Shown piece by piece: positions 20,858-31,363 of a DNA stretch of 64,000 nt. How positions within the stretch are numbered: position 1 is the stretch's first letter; each line of letters begins with the position of its first letter. The DNA comes from Diaphorobacter sp. HDW4B. GTDB lineage: Bacteria > Pseudomonadota > Gammaproteobacteria > Burkholderiales > Burkholderiaceae_C. The DNA lies in the NCBI RefSeq assembly GCF_011305535.1, contig NZ_CP049905.1:4028001-4092000 (forward strand), written 5' to 3'. Both the position numbers and the translations under genes were made by a program. Below the pieces are notes generated by a model. It had not been told where the DNA came from, did no database searches, and saw only the letters and a list, made by a program, of their open reading frames with translations.

Positions 20858-21519
20858 GGCTTTCTCTTTCCTGCTCCAAATCGCTTTTCAATGCGGCGAA
20901 GCATGCCCACCAAAGGCAGGCTCATCGCCAGATAGAGCAGGGCCACGAGCGTGTAGACGGTCATGTTCTGGAACGTGGACGAGGCGATCAACTGGCCTGC
21001 GCGCGTCATCTCCGCCACGGTGATGGTGGAGACCAGCGACGAGTCCTTGAGCATCATCACCAGCGTGTTGCCGTAGGGCGGCAGCGCGATGCGGAAGGCC
21101 TGTGGCAGGATCACGCGGCGCATCAGCATGGCCGGGCGCATGCCCATGGCGAGGGCCGCTTCGCGTTGGCCGGGATCGACCGCTTCGATGCCCGCTCGGA
21201 AGTTCTCGGCCTGGTACGCGGAGTAGGCGATGCCCAGACCGATCACGCCCGCCTGGAAGGCGCTGAGCTGAATGCCGAAGTCCGGCAGCACGAAGTAGAT
21301 GTAGAAGAGCTGCACGATGATGGGCAGCCCGCGTATGACGTTGATGATGGTCGAGGACACCATCGACACCGCCTTGATGGGCGAGAGCTTGCCCAGTGCG
21401 AGCACCAGACCGAGCACGCTCGAGAGCAGAAAGGCCAGCACGGTGACCTGCACCGTGACGACCGCGCCCTTGAGCAGGATCGGCAGGAAATCGCTTGCGT
21501 GTTGAAGAAAGTCTTGCAT
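20854..21519 (-). CDS. Polar amino-acid ABC transporter permease (HisM/GlnP-like)
   Basis: 221-residue inner-membrane permease with about five helices. The family EAA loop reads [20 protein letters not shown], which docks on the ATPase. The N-terminal part has [20 protein letters not shown]. Only one permease gene is present, so it should act as a homodimer. It lies 24 bases after the receptor gene and overlaps the ATPase gene. Confidence 0.94.
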   Translation of the reverse strand: MQDFLQHASDFLPILLKGAVVTVQVTVLAFLLSSVLGLVLALGKLSPIKAVSMVSSTIINVIRGLPIIVQLFYIYFVLPDFGIQLSAFQAGVIGLGIAYSAYQAENFRAGIEAVDPGQREAALAMGMRPAMLMRRVILPQAFRIALPPYGNTLVMMLKDSSLVSTITVAEMTRAGQLIASSTFQNMTVYTLVALLYLAMSLPLVGMLRRIEKRFGAGKRKP

Positions 21520-21543
21520 GAAACTACCGAGTGCTCAGCGGAC

Positions 21544-22317
21544 TCAGATGCCCCACTTCTTGGTGATCTGTGCCAGCGTGCCGTCGGCCTTGATGGTGGC
21601 GATGGCCTTGTTGATGCGGTTCAGCGTTTCGGTGTCGCCCTTGCGCACGATGAGGCAGACGTCGCTCACGTTGGTGGACTTGTAGCCATTGGCCATCTTC
21701 ACGCCCTGAAAGGCTTTCTGGCTGATCTGATAGACCATGATCGGCTGATCGCCCACGGCAGCCTTGATGCGGCCGAGTGCCAGGTCGCGCGACATGTCGG
21801 CCACGGAGTCGTAGGTGCGCACTTCCTTGAAGATGCCTTTTTTCTGCAGCATGTCCACGAAGATGGTGCCGACCTGTGCGCCGACCACTTCGCCTTTGAG
21901 TTCGTCAAGTGTCGGGTAGTTGCGGTTGTCGTCGGCCTTGACCATCAGGCCTTCGCCATACGAGTAGACCGGTTCGCTGAAGTCCACCACTTGCTGACGC
22001 GCGGCGGTCTTGAGCATGGCCGCTGAAATCACGTCGATCTTGCTGGAGGTGAGGGATGGGATCAGTGCCGCGAAAGCGGTTTGCTGAATCGTCGTCTGAA
22101 AGCCGCCAGCCTTGCCCACGGCTTGCACGGTGTCGACCATCATGCCCTGAATGCTGTTGCTCTTGATGTCCAGGAAAGTGAACGGAATGCCGGTGGCCGT
22201 CGCGCCGACGTTGAGATTCGCGGGGGCGGAGCCCTGTGCTGCAGCGAAGTTGAACGCGGCGGCAGCACCGAGTCCGATGGCGAGGCGAAGAGCGGAACGG
22301 CGGATGAAGGATGGCAT
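21544..22317 (-). CDS. Amino-acid/amine ABC transporter substrate-binding protein
   Basis: 257 residues, first gene of the importer-oxidase operon. ATG at 22315-22317 behind AAGGAG; signal peptide MPSFIRRSALRLAIGLGAAA ending near FAAAQG. The mature domain is SBP_bac_3 type: NVGATATGIPFTFLDIKSNS, GMMVDTVQAVGKAGGFQTTI, VDFSEPVYSYGEGLMVKADD, and LGRIKAAVGDQPIMVY. Residues after FSEPVY take the position of the conserved Arg/Asp that clamps alpha-amino acids, and I do not see the usual Arg, which leaves an amine or modified amino-acid substrate possible. Confidence 0.9.
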   Translation of the reverse strand: MPSFIRRSALRLAIGLGAAAAFNFAAAQGSAPANLNVGATATGIPFTFLDIKSNSIQGMMVDTVQAVGKAGGFQTTIQQTAFAALIPSLTSSKIDVISAAMLKTAARQQVVDFSEPVYSYGEGLMVKADDNRNYPTLDELKGEVVGAQVGTIFVDMLQKKGIFKEVRTYDSVADMSRDLALGRIKAAVGDQPIMVYQISQKAFQGVKMANGYKSTNVSDVCLIVRKGDTETLNRINKAIATIKADGTLAQITKKWGI

Positions 22318-22444
22318 GTGAAGACTCCTTGAACAGACAGAAGTGGAAGGTGGTGATCCCTGTCGGATGCACCGTTTCGGGGCGACCTTCCGTGGCGAAC
22401 TTGCCGAGTGATGGTCGCGCAGGCAACTTAGCAAGAACCATGCA

Positions 22445-22516
22445 ATGATCGATATCAAACACCCAAAAGTGAATAAGTAAAAACCACTAATAGATTTTGT
22501 AGTATCGATATTCGAT
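22445..22516. promoter_or_regulatory. Two palindromic candidate operators between the importer operon and the IclR gene
   Basis: First, ATGATCGATATCAA at 22445-22458, with TGAT/ATCA arms, one base short of an FNR-type consensus. Second, the perfect palindrome ATCGA-TAT-TCGAT at 22504-22516, just upstream of the IclR start. The surrounding stretch is markedly AT-rich compared with its neighbours and must hold both divergent promoters. Either site could be the IclR operator. Confidence 0.4.
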
Positions 22517-22546
22517 ATTTCAAATGTGAAGTTAAACTCGCCGCTC

Positions 22547-23344
22547 ATGACCAATGCGCCCTCGCTCGACGATGAATCGAACCCGCTGTTCAACCAGTCT
22601 CTGGAGAAGGGGCTGGCCGTGCTCTGCGCATTCAGCGCGCAGCGGCGCACCATGACGCTGGCTGATCTGGCCGAGGCGGCGGGCATCAGCAAGAGCTCCG
22701 CGCAGCGCATGGTGTTCACGCTGGAGAGCCTTGGTTTCGTGCGCAAGCATCCCAAGACGCGGCGCTATCAACTCACGCCGCGCGTGATGCGCATCGGCTT
22801 CAATTACTTGGCCGCCAATCCGCTGATCGATCTGGCGAATCCCTATCTTTCGGAGCTGACCAACGCGACCACCGAGACCACCTGCCTTACCGAAGTGGAT
22901 GGGCTGGAGATGGTCTATGTGGCGCGCTTCGTCAGTGCGCAGTTCGTTCCGGTGCATATGCCGATCGGCAGCCGCATCCCCATGTATTGCACGGCCTCTG
23001 GGCGAGCGTGGCTCAGTGCCTTGCCCGATGAGGAGGCGCTGGCGCTTATCCGAGCGAGCGACCGGGTGACGCACACGCGCTTCACCATCACTGACGAAGA
23101 TGCTTTGATGCAGGACCTGCGCGAGGCACGTCAGCGCGGCTACGCCATCAATCGCGAAGAGCTGTTTCTTGGCGACATGACGCTCGGCGCGCCGGTGCTG
23201 GGCAGCCACGGGCGGCCAGTGGCGGCGGTGCATATCGTCGCACCCACCAGCCGCTGGACGCTGGAAGAGGCGGAGGCGCGTCTGGGGCCATCGCTGCTGG
23301 CGTGCGCTCGCTCGCTGAGCAACTCGGTCCGCGCACTGGATTAG
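22547..23344 (+). CDS. IclR-family transcription regulator
   Basis: 265 residues. The winged helix near residues 16-80 reads NQSLEKGLAVLCAFSAQRRT then LAEAAGISKSSAQRMVFTLE and LGFVRKHPKTRRYQLTPRV. The effector domain contains GSRIPMYCTASGRAWLSALP and the characteristic GYAINREELFLGDMTLGAPV. ATG 22547 is used; a GTG at 22526 would add seven residues. Divergent from the amine importer-oxidase operon, so probably its regulator; it may also control the cupin-Rieske-deaminase genes on its own strand downstream. Confidence 0.9.
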   Translation: MTNAPSLDDESNPLFNQSLEKGLAVLCAFSAQRRTMTLADLAEAAGISKSSAQRMVFTLESLGFVRKHPKTRRYQLTPRVMRIGFNYLAANPLIDLANPYLSELTNATTETTCLTEVDGLEMVYVARFVSAQFVPVHMPIGSRIPMYCTASGRAWLSALPDEEALALIRASDRVTHTRFTITDEDALMQDLREARQRGYAINREELFLGDMTLGAPVLGSHGRPVAAVHIVAPTSRWTLEEAEARLGPSLLACARSLSNSVRALD

Positions 23345-23422
23345 CGCATCGCATGGTGCATTCGCACCGACAACGACAACGACAACACAGTTTTCACAGA
23401 CCCCAAAAAAGGAGTTCAGGTT

Positions 23423-23776
23423 TTGAGCATTCAGGTTATTTCGCGCGATGCAGCCGTGGCATCGTTCAAAGACAACGGCACTGTCGCAATCCCGCTGAGC
23501 GAGCCCGCTTGCCAGCTTCGTGGACTCGACGTGGCGATTGCCGGTCGTCCTGAGGTGGACACCGGGTTCTGGGAATGCGCTGAAGGCCAGTTCCGCCGGG
23601 CCGTGGATACCGGTGAGGTGATGTATATCCTTGAAGGCTCGGGCAGTTTCATGCCCGATTCGGATGATGAACCCACCATCGAATTCAAGGCTGGCGACAC
23701 GCTGTTCTTCCCGCCTTTCACGCGCGGCGTGTGGGACATTCGCGAGAAGGTGCGCAAGCTGTATGTGATGGTGTGA
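23423..23776 (+). CDS. Small cupin protein (DUF861/Cupin_3 type)
   Basis: 117-residue single-domain cupin starting at TTG (23423), chosen because AAAGGAG lies eight bases before it and no other start gives the whole domain. It has the compact cupin pattern DTGEVMYILEGSGSFM then FKAGDTLFFPPFTRGVW, and the domain family includes ureidoglycine aminohydrolase-like and EutQ-like proteins. Classical metal-binding histidines are mostly missing, as often in DUF861 proteins. Function unknown. It sits 78 bases after the IclR gene and ends at its own terminator. Confidence 0.75.
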   Translation: MSIQVISRDAAVASFKDNGTVAIPLSEPACQLRGLDVAIAGRPEVDTGFWECAEGQFRRAVDTGEVMYILEGSGSFMPDSDDEPTIEFKAGDTLFFPPFTRGVWDIREKVRKLYVMV

Positions 23777-23891
23777 GGCACGCATCTTGCGCCCCGTTCG
23801 GGTGCAATCAGCCAAGCGCCGCAGTGGGCCATAAGTCCTGTGGCGAGCGAGTTGGCACCCACTTGGCGTAAGATCGCGCCACGCTCCAAAG

Positions 23892-23913
23892 GCCGCCCTC
23901 GGGCGGCTTTTTT
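23892..23913 (+). terminator. Intrinsic terminator after the cupin gene
   Basis: GCCGCCC-TC-GGGCGGC stem followed by six T. Confidence 0.9.
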
Positions 23914-23948
23914 GTATTTGGAACACAAGAATTTCAGGTAGCCCCCCC

Positions 23949-26002
<2,054 letters not shown>

Positions 26003-26008
26003 AAACAG

Positions 26009-26240
26009 CATCTCGCGAAGTCGCGAGATGCCGGCACGAGCAACGCGAAGTGCCGAATCACACCTCTTCCAGACTGACTTGCGGCAAGCTGTTTGAACGG
26101 AGCGCCTCCGGCGCGCAGTGAGTTTTGCCGCAGGTATTCAAAGCGATTTTTGGTGACTTTTTGGCGCAAGCAAAAAGTTACTCGCCCGCCGGGGCGAGAC
26201 CCGGCCTCCGCAAACAACCGCCTCGCAGCGGCCCAAAAAA
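26009..26240. repeat. Dispersed multi-hairpin element, copy 1 (pairs with 42929-43180)
   Basis: A string of five hairpins after the deaminase gene. (1) CATCTCGCGA/TCGCGAGATG at 26009-26030. (2) GGCAC/GTGCC just after. (3) GCGCC/GGCGC near 26103. (4) CTTTTTG/CAAAAAG at 26157-26177. (5) CTCGCCC/GGGCGAG at 26181-26198. The second copy has the same order of hairpins, the shared words GAACGGAGCGCCT, TTTTGGTGACTTTT and AAAAGTTACTC, and compensated arm changes in hairpins 4 and 5. I see no coding potential here. It lies between two convergent genes, so some of these hairpins may also serve as terminators. Confidence 0.75.
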
Positions 26241-26248
26241 GCAAAGAA

Positions 26249-27115
26249 TCAAAGCGAAGTACGAAGTCTCCAAATCTCAGGAAACAACACCACTTCCAGC
26301 ATCTTGCGCAAATAGCTGACGCCACCCGTACCACCGGTCCCGCGTTTGAAACCGATGACACGCTCCATCGTAGTCACATGCCGAAACCGCCACAACCGAA
26401 AGGCGTCTTCAATATCGGCCAGCTTCTCTCCGAGCTGATAAAGATCCCAGTACTTGTGCGGATCGCGATAGACCTCCAGCCACGCAGCCTCCACCCCTTC
26501 GCTGTATTCATAAGGCTGAGTCCAGTCACGCTGCAGTCTATCGGCAGGCACATTCAAACCTTCGCGTGCCAGCAATTGCAGTGACACGTCATAGAGCGAC
26601 GGCGATTCATACGCAGTCTGCACCTGCGCGAGCAGATCGTTGCGATGTTCATGGGGCTTCAACATGGCCGCGTTCTTGTTGCCCAGCGAGAACTCGATGC
26701 AGCGATATTGGTAACTTTGAAACCCGCTTGAATTCGCGAGGTAAGGGCGCATCGCGGAGTACTCAGGCGGCGTCATCGTGGAGAGCACGCTCCATGCATT
26801 GACCAACTGCTCCATGATGCGGCTGACGCGCGCCAGCATCTTGAACGCATCGGCGCGCGTGCCGCCCGCAATCGCAGCGGTGGCCGCGCGCACCTCGTGC
26901 AGCATGAGCTTCATCCACAGCTCGCTGGTCTGGTGCTGGACGATGAACAGCATCTCGTCATGCGCGGGCGACAACGGGTGCTGCGCGTTCAGGATTTCGT
27001 CGAGATGCAGGTAGTCGCCATAGCTCATGTCGCGGCTGAAGTCGAGCTTGGCCTTCTCGTCATGAACAATGGATTCGGTGTGGCCTGGCGGGGTGTCTCG
27101 CATGGATGATTTCAT
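26249..27115 (-). CDS. kynA: Tryptophan 2,3-dioxygenase
   Basis: 288-residue heme dioxygenase opening L-tryptophan to N-formylkynurenine, first step of the kynurenine pathway. Seen: [40 protein letters not shown] (heme-pocket His in the QHQTSELW helix), [19 protein letters not shown], and the C-terminal [16 protein letters not shown]. The start is uncertain: ATG 27113-27115 gives the usual length, with alternatives at 27145 and 27103 and no good ribosome site for any. The XRE-cupin gene lies upstream on the same strand (106-base gap). Confidence 0.95.
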   Translation of the reverse strand: MKSSMRDTPPGHTESIVHDEKAKLDFSRDMSYGDYLHLDEILNAQHPLSPAHDEMLFIVQHQTSELWMKLMLHEVRAATAAIAGGTRADAFKMLARVSRIMEQLVNAWSVLSTMTPPEYSAMRPYLANSSGFQSYQYRCIEFSLGNKNAAMLKPHEHRNDLLAQVQTAYESPSLYDVSLQLLAREGLNVPADRLQRDWTQPYEYSEGVEAAWLEVYRDPHKYWDLYQLGEKLADIEDAFRLWRFRHVTTMERVIGFKRGTGGTGGVSYLRKMLEVVLFPEIWRLRTSL

Positions 27116-27221
27116 TCTTGTGAAATGGGGCTTCGGCTTGTTCATGCACGCGTGGCATGCATGAAGAAAGGCAGAAGGAAAAGGTGCGGAATTGTAGGGC
27201 GTGATGTGGCTGTGTCGAGGA

Positions 27222-27800
27222 TCACTTCGCAGGTGCAATCACCAGCAGCATGAAGCGTGCGTTCTTGCGGCCTTCGTTGGCAAAGCGGTGCTCGGTGTCC
27301 ATCTCCAGCGCGGCCGTGTCGCCCGCATGGAGCAGCATGGATTCCTGTCCGGCCCACACGCGCACGCTGCCATCGAGAATGTGAAACACCTCGCGCGTGC
27401 CCGCGCGGTGTGCGGCAAAGTGGTTGGATTCGGCCCCCGGCGGCAGGCTGTATTGCACCAGCGCCGTGCCCGGCACCGGGTTGGCAATCGCGAGCCGCTC
27501 GACGCCCGAATCGTCGTGCAGGTAGCGGCGGTGCTCGCCCTTGCGGGTGATCTTCACTTCGCCTTCGGGCTGGATCAGTTCGCTGAGATCGCAGTCCAGC
27601 CCGCGCGCAATGGCCAGTGCATTGCGCAGACTGGCACCCAGCAGGCCGCGCTCCACACGCGAGAGCGCGCCGGGTGACACGCCGCTGGCTTCGGCCAGTT
27701 GATCGAGCGTGATGCCCAGTTGTGCACGACGCGAGCGCACGGCTAGGCCGAACTGCACGTCGGGTTCGGCGGAGGAGAGGGAAGTATCGAGACTGCTCAT
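27222..27800 (-). CDS. XRE-cupin transcription regulator
   Basis: 192 residues: N-terminal helix-turn-helix (about 17-72) with [19 protein letters not shown] and [15 protein letters not shown], then a C-terminal cupin sensor (about 100-190) with [19 protein letters not shown] and [20 protein letters not shown]. Such regulators repress or activate adjacent catabolic or transport genes on binding a small ligand. It is divergent from the LctP-type permease with only 63 bases between starts, and upstream of kynA on the same strand, so it probably controls kynurenine-pathway genes. The ligand could be tryptophan or a kynurenine. Confidence 0.88.
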   Translation of the reverse strand: MSSLDTSLSSAEPDVQFGLAVRSRRAQLGITLDQLAEASGVSPGALSRVERGLLGASLRNALAIARGLDCDLSELIQPEGEVKITRKGEHRRYLHDDSGVERLAIANPVPGTALVQYSLPPGAESNHFAAHRAGTREVFHILDGSVRVWAGQESMLLHAGDTAALEMDTEHRFANEGRKNARFMLLVIAPAK

Positions 27801-27831
27801 GATTTGACGAATTTACTATACGCAAATAAAC

Positions 27832-27839
27832 TTGCGCAA
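27832..27839. promoter_or_regulatory. Candidate operator in the XRE-cupin/permease divergent promoter
   Basis: TTGCGCAA, a perfect 8-base palindrome in the 63-base AT-rich gap, preceded by a related TACGCAAA half about 13 bases away. A plausible site for the adjacent XRE regulator. Confidence 0.3.
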
Positions 27840-27863
27840 ACGAAATTTCAATGGAATGGCGAA

Positions 27864-29297
27864 ATGCAGCTTTTTTTGAGTGCGCTGCCGGTGGTTGCGG
27901 TCATTGTGGCGCTGTTTTCGGGCGTGCGATCGCTGCATGCGGCGATGCTGGGCGTGGTGCTGGCGGCCATCGGCATGGCGGTGGCGTTTCCGCTGAGTGG
28001 CGATGCTGCGATGCAGGCCGTGCGCGTCTGGATGCCGGTGCTGATCGAAGTGCTGCTGATCGTGGGGGGCGGCCTGCTGTTGTCCGAAGTGTTGCGTGTG
28101 GCGGGCGCGCAGAAAGTGCTGGCGCAATGGGTTCTGAAGCACACCGGCAACGGCGTAGGTGCGGTGTTGCTGGTCGTGCATGGTGTCACGCCGTTTGCGG
28201 AGTCGCTGACCGGGTTTGGCATCGGCATCACCATCGGCATTCCGTTGCTGGTGCATTGCGGGCTGTCGGCGCGCAAGGTGGCAGTCATCGGATTGTTGGG
28301 GTTGTGTGCTGTGCCATGGGGATCGATGGGGCCGGGCACGCTGATCGCGGCGACCATGGCGGGTCTGCCGCTCGATGCGCTGGGCGTGGCGTCGGCTTAT
28401 GTGAGCGTGATTCCATTCGTGATCACCGGCGTGGTGGCGGCCTGGTTGGCAAGCGATGCCGGGGAACGCACGCGTGCCGTGGCGCAGGGGGCTGTGTCGG
28501 GACTGGTGTTGACGGTGGCGGTGGCTGCTGCCAACATGACCGTGGGCACGGCACCGGCGGGTGCGCTCGGTGCGCTGGTGATGATTCTGCTGTTCCTGTC
28601 GCGCGGAATGTTCGGCAAGCGCGCGGCAGATTCGGAGGTGACGCCTTCAGCGAAACTGGGACCGTTGGGTGCACGCGCGTTGTGTGCCTATGCCGTGCTG
28701 TTGCTCGGCGTGCTGGTGGCGGGTTTTGCATCGAAGGCCTTGCAACTGCCCGCATCGTTGCACATGCTGGCTTCGCCGGGGCTTTGGTTGTTCATTGCGG
28801 CGGCGTATTTCGCGCGTGGCTTGCCACCGGCGGAAGTGTTGCAGCGCAGCCTGCGATCGTGGTTGCAGGTAGCGCCCGTCACGGGTTTGTTCATTCTGCT
28901 GGGCGTGCTCATGGCCGTGTCGGGCATGGCGGCAGAAATGGCGCGGGCGCTGGCTGCCGGCGGTGTTGCGTACCTGTTCGCAGCGCCGTTCGTGGGAGCG
29001 CTCGGCGGCTTCGTGACGGGTTCCAACACGGGCGCGAATGCGATGTTCGCCGCCACGCAGGCCGAGATATCGCGCGCGTTGGCTGTGCCCATGTTGCCCT
29101 TCATGGCGGTGCATAACGTGAGCGCGGCGCTGCTGCTGATGGCGTCGCCCGGCAAGATTGAAATGGCCTGTCATCTCGCACCGCCAGAGGCCTTGAAGAG
29201 CCGCCGCTGGGTTCAGATGACCGTGCTCTGGACCGACCTTGCAGCCGTGACTTTGATGGCCATTCTGAACGTGGTGCTTGGCGTGATGTTCCGCTGA
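27864..29297 (+). CDS. LctP-family permease within the kynurenine gene group
   Basis: 477-residue inner-membrane transporter with about 13 hydrophobic segments. It resembles lactate/glycolate permeases: HGVTPFAESLTGFGIGITIG, AVPWGSMGPGTLIAATMAG, GALGGFVTGSNTGANAMFAA (the family GSNT segment) and PFMAVHNVSAALLLMASPGK. ATG 27864 is used; the frame extends up to 27804 inside the divergent promoter. The gene lies between kynA and kynB, convergent with kynB. Its substrate could therefore be a kynurenine-pathway acid such as anthranilate or kynurenate rather than lactate. This is inference from position. Confidence 0.82.
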   Translation: MQLFLSALPVVAVIVALFSGVRSLHAAMLGVVLAAIGMAVAFPLSGDAAMQAVRVWMPVLIEVLLIVGGGLLLSEVLRVAGAQKVLAQWVLKHTGNGVGAVLLVVHGVTPFAESLTGFGIGITIGIPLLVHCGLSARKVAVIGLLGLCAVPWGSMGPGTLIAATMAGLPLDALGVASAYVSVIPFVITGVVAAWLASDAGERTRAVAQGAVSGLVLTVAVAAANMTVGTAPAGALGALVMILLFLSRGMFGKRAADSEVTPSAKLGPLGARALCAYAVLLLGVLVAGFASKALQLPASLHMLASPGLWLFIAAAYFARGLPPAEVLQRSLRSWLQVAPVTGLFILLGVLMAVSGMAAEMARALAAGGVAYLFAAPFVGALGGFVTGSNTGANAMFAATQAEISRALAVPMLPFMAVHNVSAALLLMASPGKIEMACHLAPPEALKSRRWVQMTVLWTDLAAVTLMAILNVVLGVMFR

Positions 29298-29306
29298 TTA
29301 ATTGAC

Positions 29307-29957
29307 TCAGGCGCGCAACTCGCGCAGCACGGCGCGCACGGGCGACGCATCCGAGGTCACCAGCTTCAAGGGCAGGGCGATGAGCTCGTAGTCGCCTTCG
29401 GCAATCTCGTCGAGCACCAGGTTTTCCAACACGCGCATGTCGCGGCGACAGATCACCTGATGGGCGTCGAGCGTTTTGCTCGGCGCGGGATCGATGCTCG
29501 CGGTGTCGATGCCGATGAGCTTCACGCCGAGGTCTGCAAGACGTTCGATGGTGGCGGGTTCGTAGGCAGTCAGCTCCGCATCCCAGCGATCGACCGGCAT
29601 GCGCTGGTACGTGCGAACCAGCACGCGCGGCGGCAGGTTATCGACGGCGTGCGCAATGTCTTTCCAGCGGATCAGCGGGCCCGCGCCCATCGCGTGGATC
29701 ACGCGGCATGGGCCGATGTAGGCGTCGAGCGGCACATGCCCGGCCGTTGCGCCTTGCGTGTCGTAATGCAGCGGCGCATCGGCATGCGTGCCCACATGGG
29801 GCGACAGCGTGATCGTTGCCACGTTGACTGGGCAGCCCGGCGAGATTGTGGCGTTCCACTGTTGCGAGTATTCGGTGTCGCCGGGAAAGACGGGCGTGCA
29901 GGCTTGCACGGGGGCGGAGATGTCCCAGATGCGTGGTGATGTGTTGGTGGTACTCAT
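29307..29957 (-). CDS. kynB: Kynurenine formamidase (arylformamidase)
   Basis: 216-residue metal-dependent cyclase-family amidase hydrolysing N-formylkynurenine to kynurenine and formate. The family metal motif HxGTHxDAPxH is intact in SPHVGTHADAPLHY. Also seen: WDISAPVQACTPVFPGDTEY, the KynB-type N-terminus, IGPCRVIHAMG, and ADLGVKLIGIDTASIDP with the DTxSIDP active-site run. ATG 29955-29957 is preferred over in-frame codons upstream. Convergent with the permease, 9-base gap. Kynureninase (kynU) is not in the window, so kynurenine would need an enzyme encoded elsewhere. Confidence 0.94.
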   Translation of the reverse strand: MSTTNTSPRIWDISAPVQACTPVFPGDTEYSQQWNATISPGCPVNVATITLSPHVGTHADAPLHYDTQGATAGHVPLDAYIGPCRVIHAMGAGPLIRWKDIAHAVDNLPPRVLVRTYQRMPVDRWDAELTAYEPATIERLADLGVKLIGIDTASIDPAPSKTLDAHQVICRRDMRVLENLVLDEIAEGDYELIALPLKLVTSDASPVRAVLRELRA

Positions 29958-30056
29958 GGCGTGGATGCTAATGGCAGATGGGCTCTGGTGCATCCGTTGT
30001 TGCCCTTGGGGAAGCGTCGCGCAGAATGCTTTTGAATTGGCTTTGCGATGGCCGCG

Positions 30057-30383
30057 TCACAGGCCATCGATGGCAGCCATGCCGCGCCGCGCACGCACGC
30101 GATTGCAAGCGTCCGATCCAGCTTCGAATTCGCGGCAGGGCGAGGGCCGCCATTCGTAGATACCGCAAGATGCCTTCACGCCCACCGTGCCGGTGAGCGC
30201 GGCACAGCGCGGCGATGCGTGATCGGTGCCGCGCATGCGGGCGGTGTAGTCGGTGACGGATACCACCAGGCCATCGGGCACGCTGCCGCCGCATTCCTGC
30301 GTTTCCTCCACGGAAAAATCGACGCGAAAACTGGCGCAGCAAGCGCCGCAGGAAAGGCAGGGGTGTTCGGAGAGGGTGGTCAT
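30057..30383 (-). CDS. YkgJ-family Cys-cluster protein
   Basis: 108 residues with the family pattern: HPCLSCGACCASFRVDF at the N-terminus (C-x2-C-x2-CC) and later CAALTG, SCGIYEWRPSPCREFEAGSDAC. These cysteines are thought to bind zinc or an iron-sulfur cluster. The ATG at 30381-30383 starts just before the first Cys motif; a longer upstream frame is not conserved in character. Role unknown. Downstream of soxZ by 118 bases, so its link with the sulfur operon is uncertain. Confidence 0.8.
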   Translation of the reverse strand: MTTLSEHPCLSCGACCASFRVDFSVEETQECGGSVPDGLVVSVTDYTARMRGTDHASPRCAALTGTVGVKASCGIYEWRPSPCREFEAGSDACNRVRARRGMAAIDGL

Positions 30384-30501
30384 GGTGGCAGCGCTGGCCG
30401 GATGTTTCGCGGGGGCTGCCATTATTTCGCAATCGGGGTGTGGCGCGCGTTGCGTGCGCAAGAGCCAGACACCCCGATTCAACTTCTGCGATTTTTTGCT
30501 G

Positions 30502-30834
30502 TCAGCCGACAGTGATGGGCTTTTTGGCCATCAACGTCTCGCCCGTGTCGTCTTTCCACAAGAAGTTCAGATCGCCGCTTTCGCGCGCGAGAAAGGTGAA
30601 CTCGATGTAGGGATTCTGCGAGATGCTGATGCCGGGCTCCCATGTAAACAGCAGCGCGTTGCCGAGCTTCGCTTCAAACTGCGTGACGATGTTGCGCGGG
30701 CGGATCTTGCCCTCGGCATCGGTGCGCAGGCCGCTTTCCATGATGTGCTCGATCTGTGCGCGCACGCGCAGCACGTCGCCTTTTTTCGGCGTCGCATTGC
30801 TGACCCAGATGCGTGGTGGTTTGCCGTTGTTCAT
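30502..30834 (-). CDS. soxZ: SoxZ, thiosulfate-oxidation carrier subunit
   Basis: 110-residue partner of SoxY in the periplasmic SoxYZ sulfur carrier. Seen: PPRIWVSNATPKKGDVLRVR, AQIEHIMESGLRTDAEG, PRNIVTQFEAKLGNALLFTW and LARESGDLNFLWKDDTGETL, the standard immunoglobulin-like SoxZ fold sequence. Full length, no signal peptide, as usual, since it is exported bound to SoxY. RBS AGGAAAGGA. Last clear gene of the sulfur operon, 22 bases after soxY. Confidence 0.95.
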   Translation of the reverse strand: MNNGKPPRIWVSNATPKKGDVLRVRAQIEHIMESGLRTDAEGKIRPRNIVTQFEAKLGNALLFTWEPGISISQNPYIEFTFLARESGDLNFLWKDDTGETLMAKKPITVG

Positions 30835-30856
30835 GCGTGGTCCTTTCCTGTCATCG

Positions 30857-31363
30857 TCACATGCCGCAGCCGCTGGCCGCGACGGTGACCGCCTGCTTGG
30901 CCGCGAGCAGTTGCCCGCTTTTCATGCGGGCCAGCGCGTGGATGGTCTGGGTTTGCGACAGGCGCACGCGCACGGCGGCTTCTGCTGTGCCGTTGGCCTG
31001 CGTGAACTTCACGCGGCAAGCGAGCGGCGATGGGTTGAGCTCGGCCAGCACGATGATTTCCTCGCACCAGTCCTTGTCGGTGATCGGCAGATCGACCTTC
31101 ACCTTCACCGGCACGGCGCTCGGGTTGTCGGCGAGGATCGACACATCGAGCGTCAGCCCTTCAGCCTTGGGCGTCTTGCCGCGCGTGAACTCGTCAAGCA
31201 CTTTCTTGAACTCGACAGGGTTGGGTGCGAGCGGGCCGACCAAGGCCGCTTTGGTGGCAGGAACGGTTTGTGCAATGGCAGGCAGCGCGAGCGCTGCACC
31301 GCCAGCAACGACACCGGCCACAACATCGCGGCGCGTGATTGGCGTTGTAGTTGCGCTCATCAT
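30857..31363 (-). CDS. soxY: SoxY, sulfur-carrier subunit with unusual C-terminus
   Basis: 168-residue periplasmic carrier with a twin-arginine signal (ITRRDVVAGVVAGGAALALP). The swinging-arm cysteine that holds sulfur is Cys166, in a C-terminal SGCGM instead of the classic GGCGG, so the tail is one Gly longer on neither side and ends in Met. ATG overlaps the stop of the upstream flavoprotein gene by one base (TGATG). The first two codons are both ATG. With SoxZ it would carry sulfane sulfur, but SoxAX, SoxB and SoxCD genes are not nearby. Confidence 0.92.
   Translation of the reverse strand: MMSATTTPITRRDVVAGVVAGGAALALPAIAQTVPATKAALVGPLAPNPVEFKKVLDEFTRGKTPKAEGLTLDVSILADNPSAVPVKVKVDLPITDKDWCEEIIVLAELNPSPLACRVKFTQANGTAEAAVRVRLSQTQTIHALARMKSGQLLAAKQAVTVAASGCGM

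Noticed and set aside
26093-26584. 163-residue frame after the deaminase gene
   Set aside because: It covers the multi-hairpin repeat and then runs antisense through kynA.
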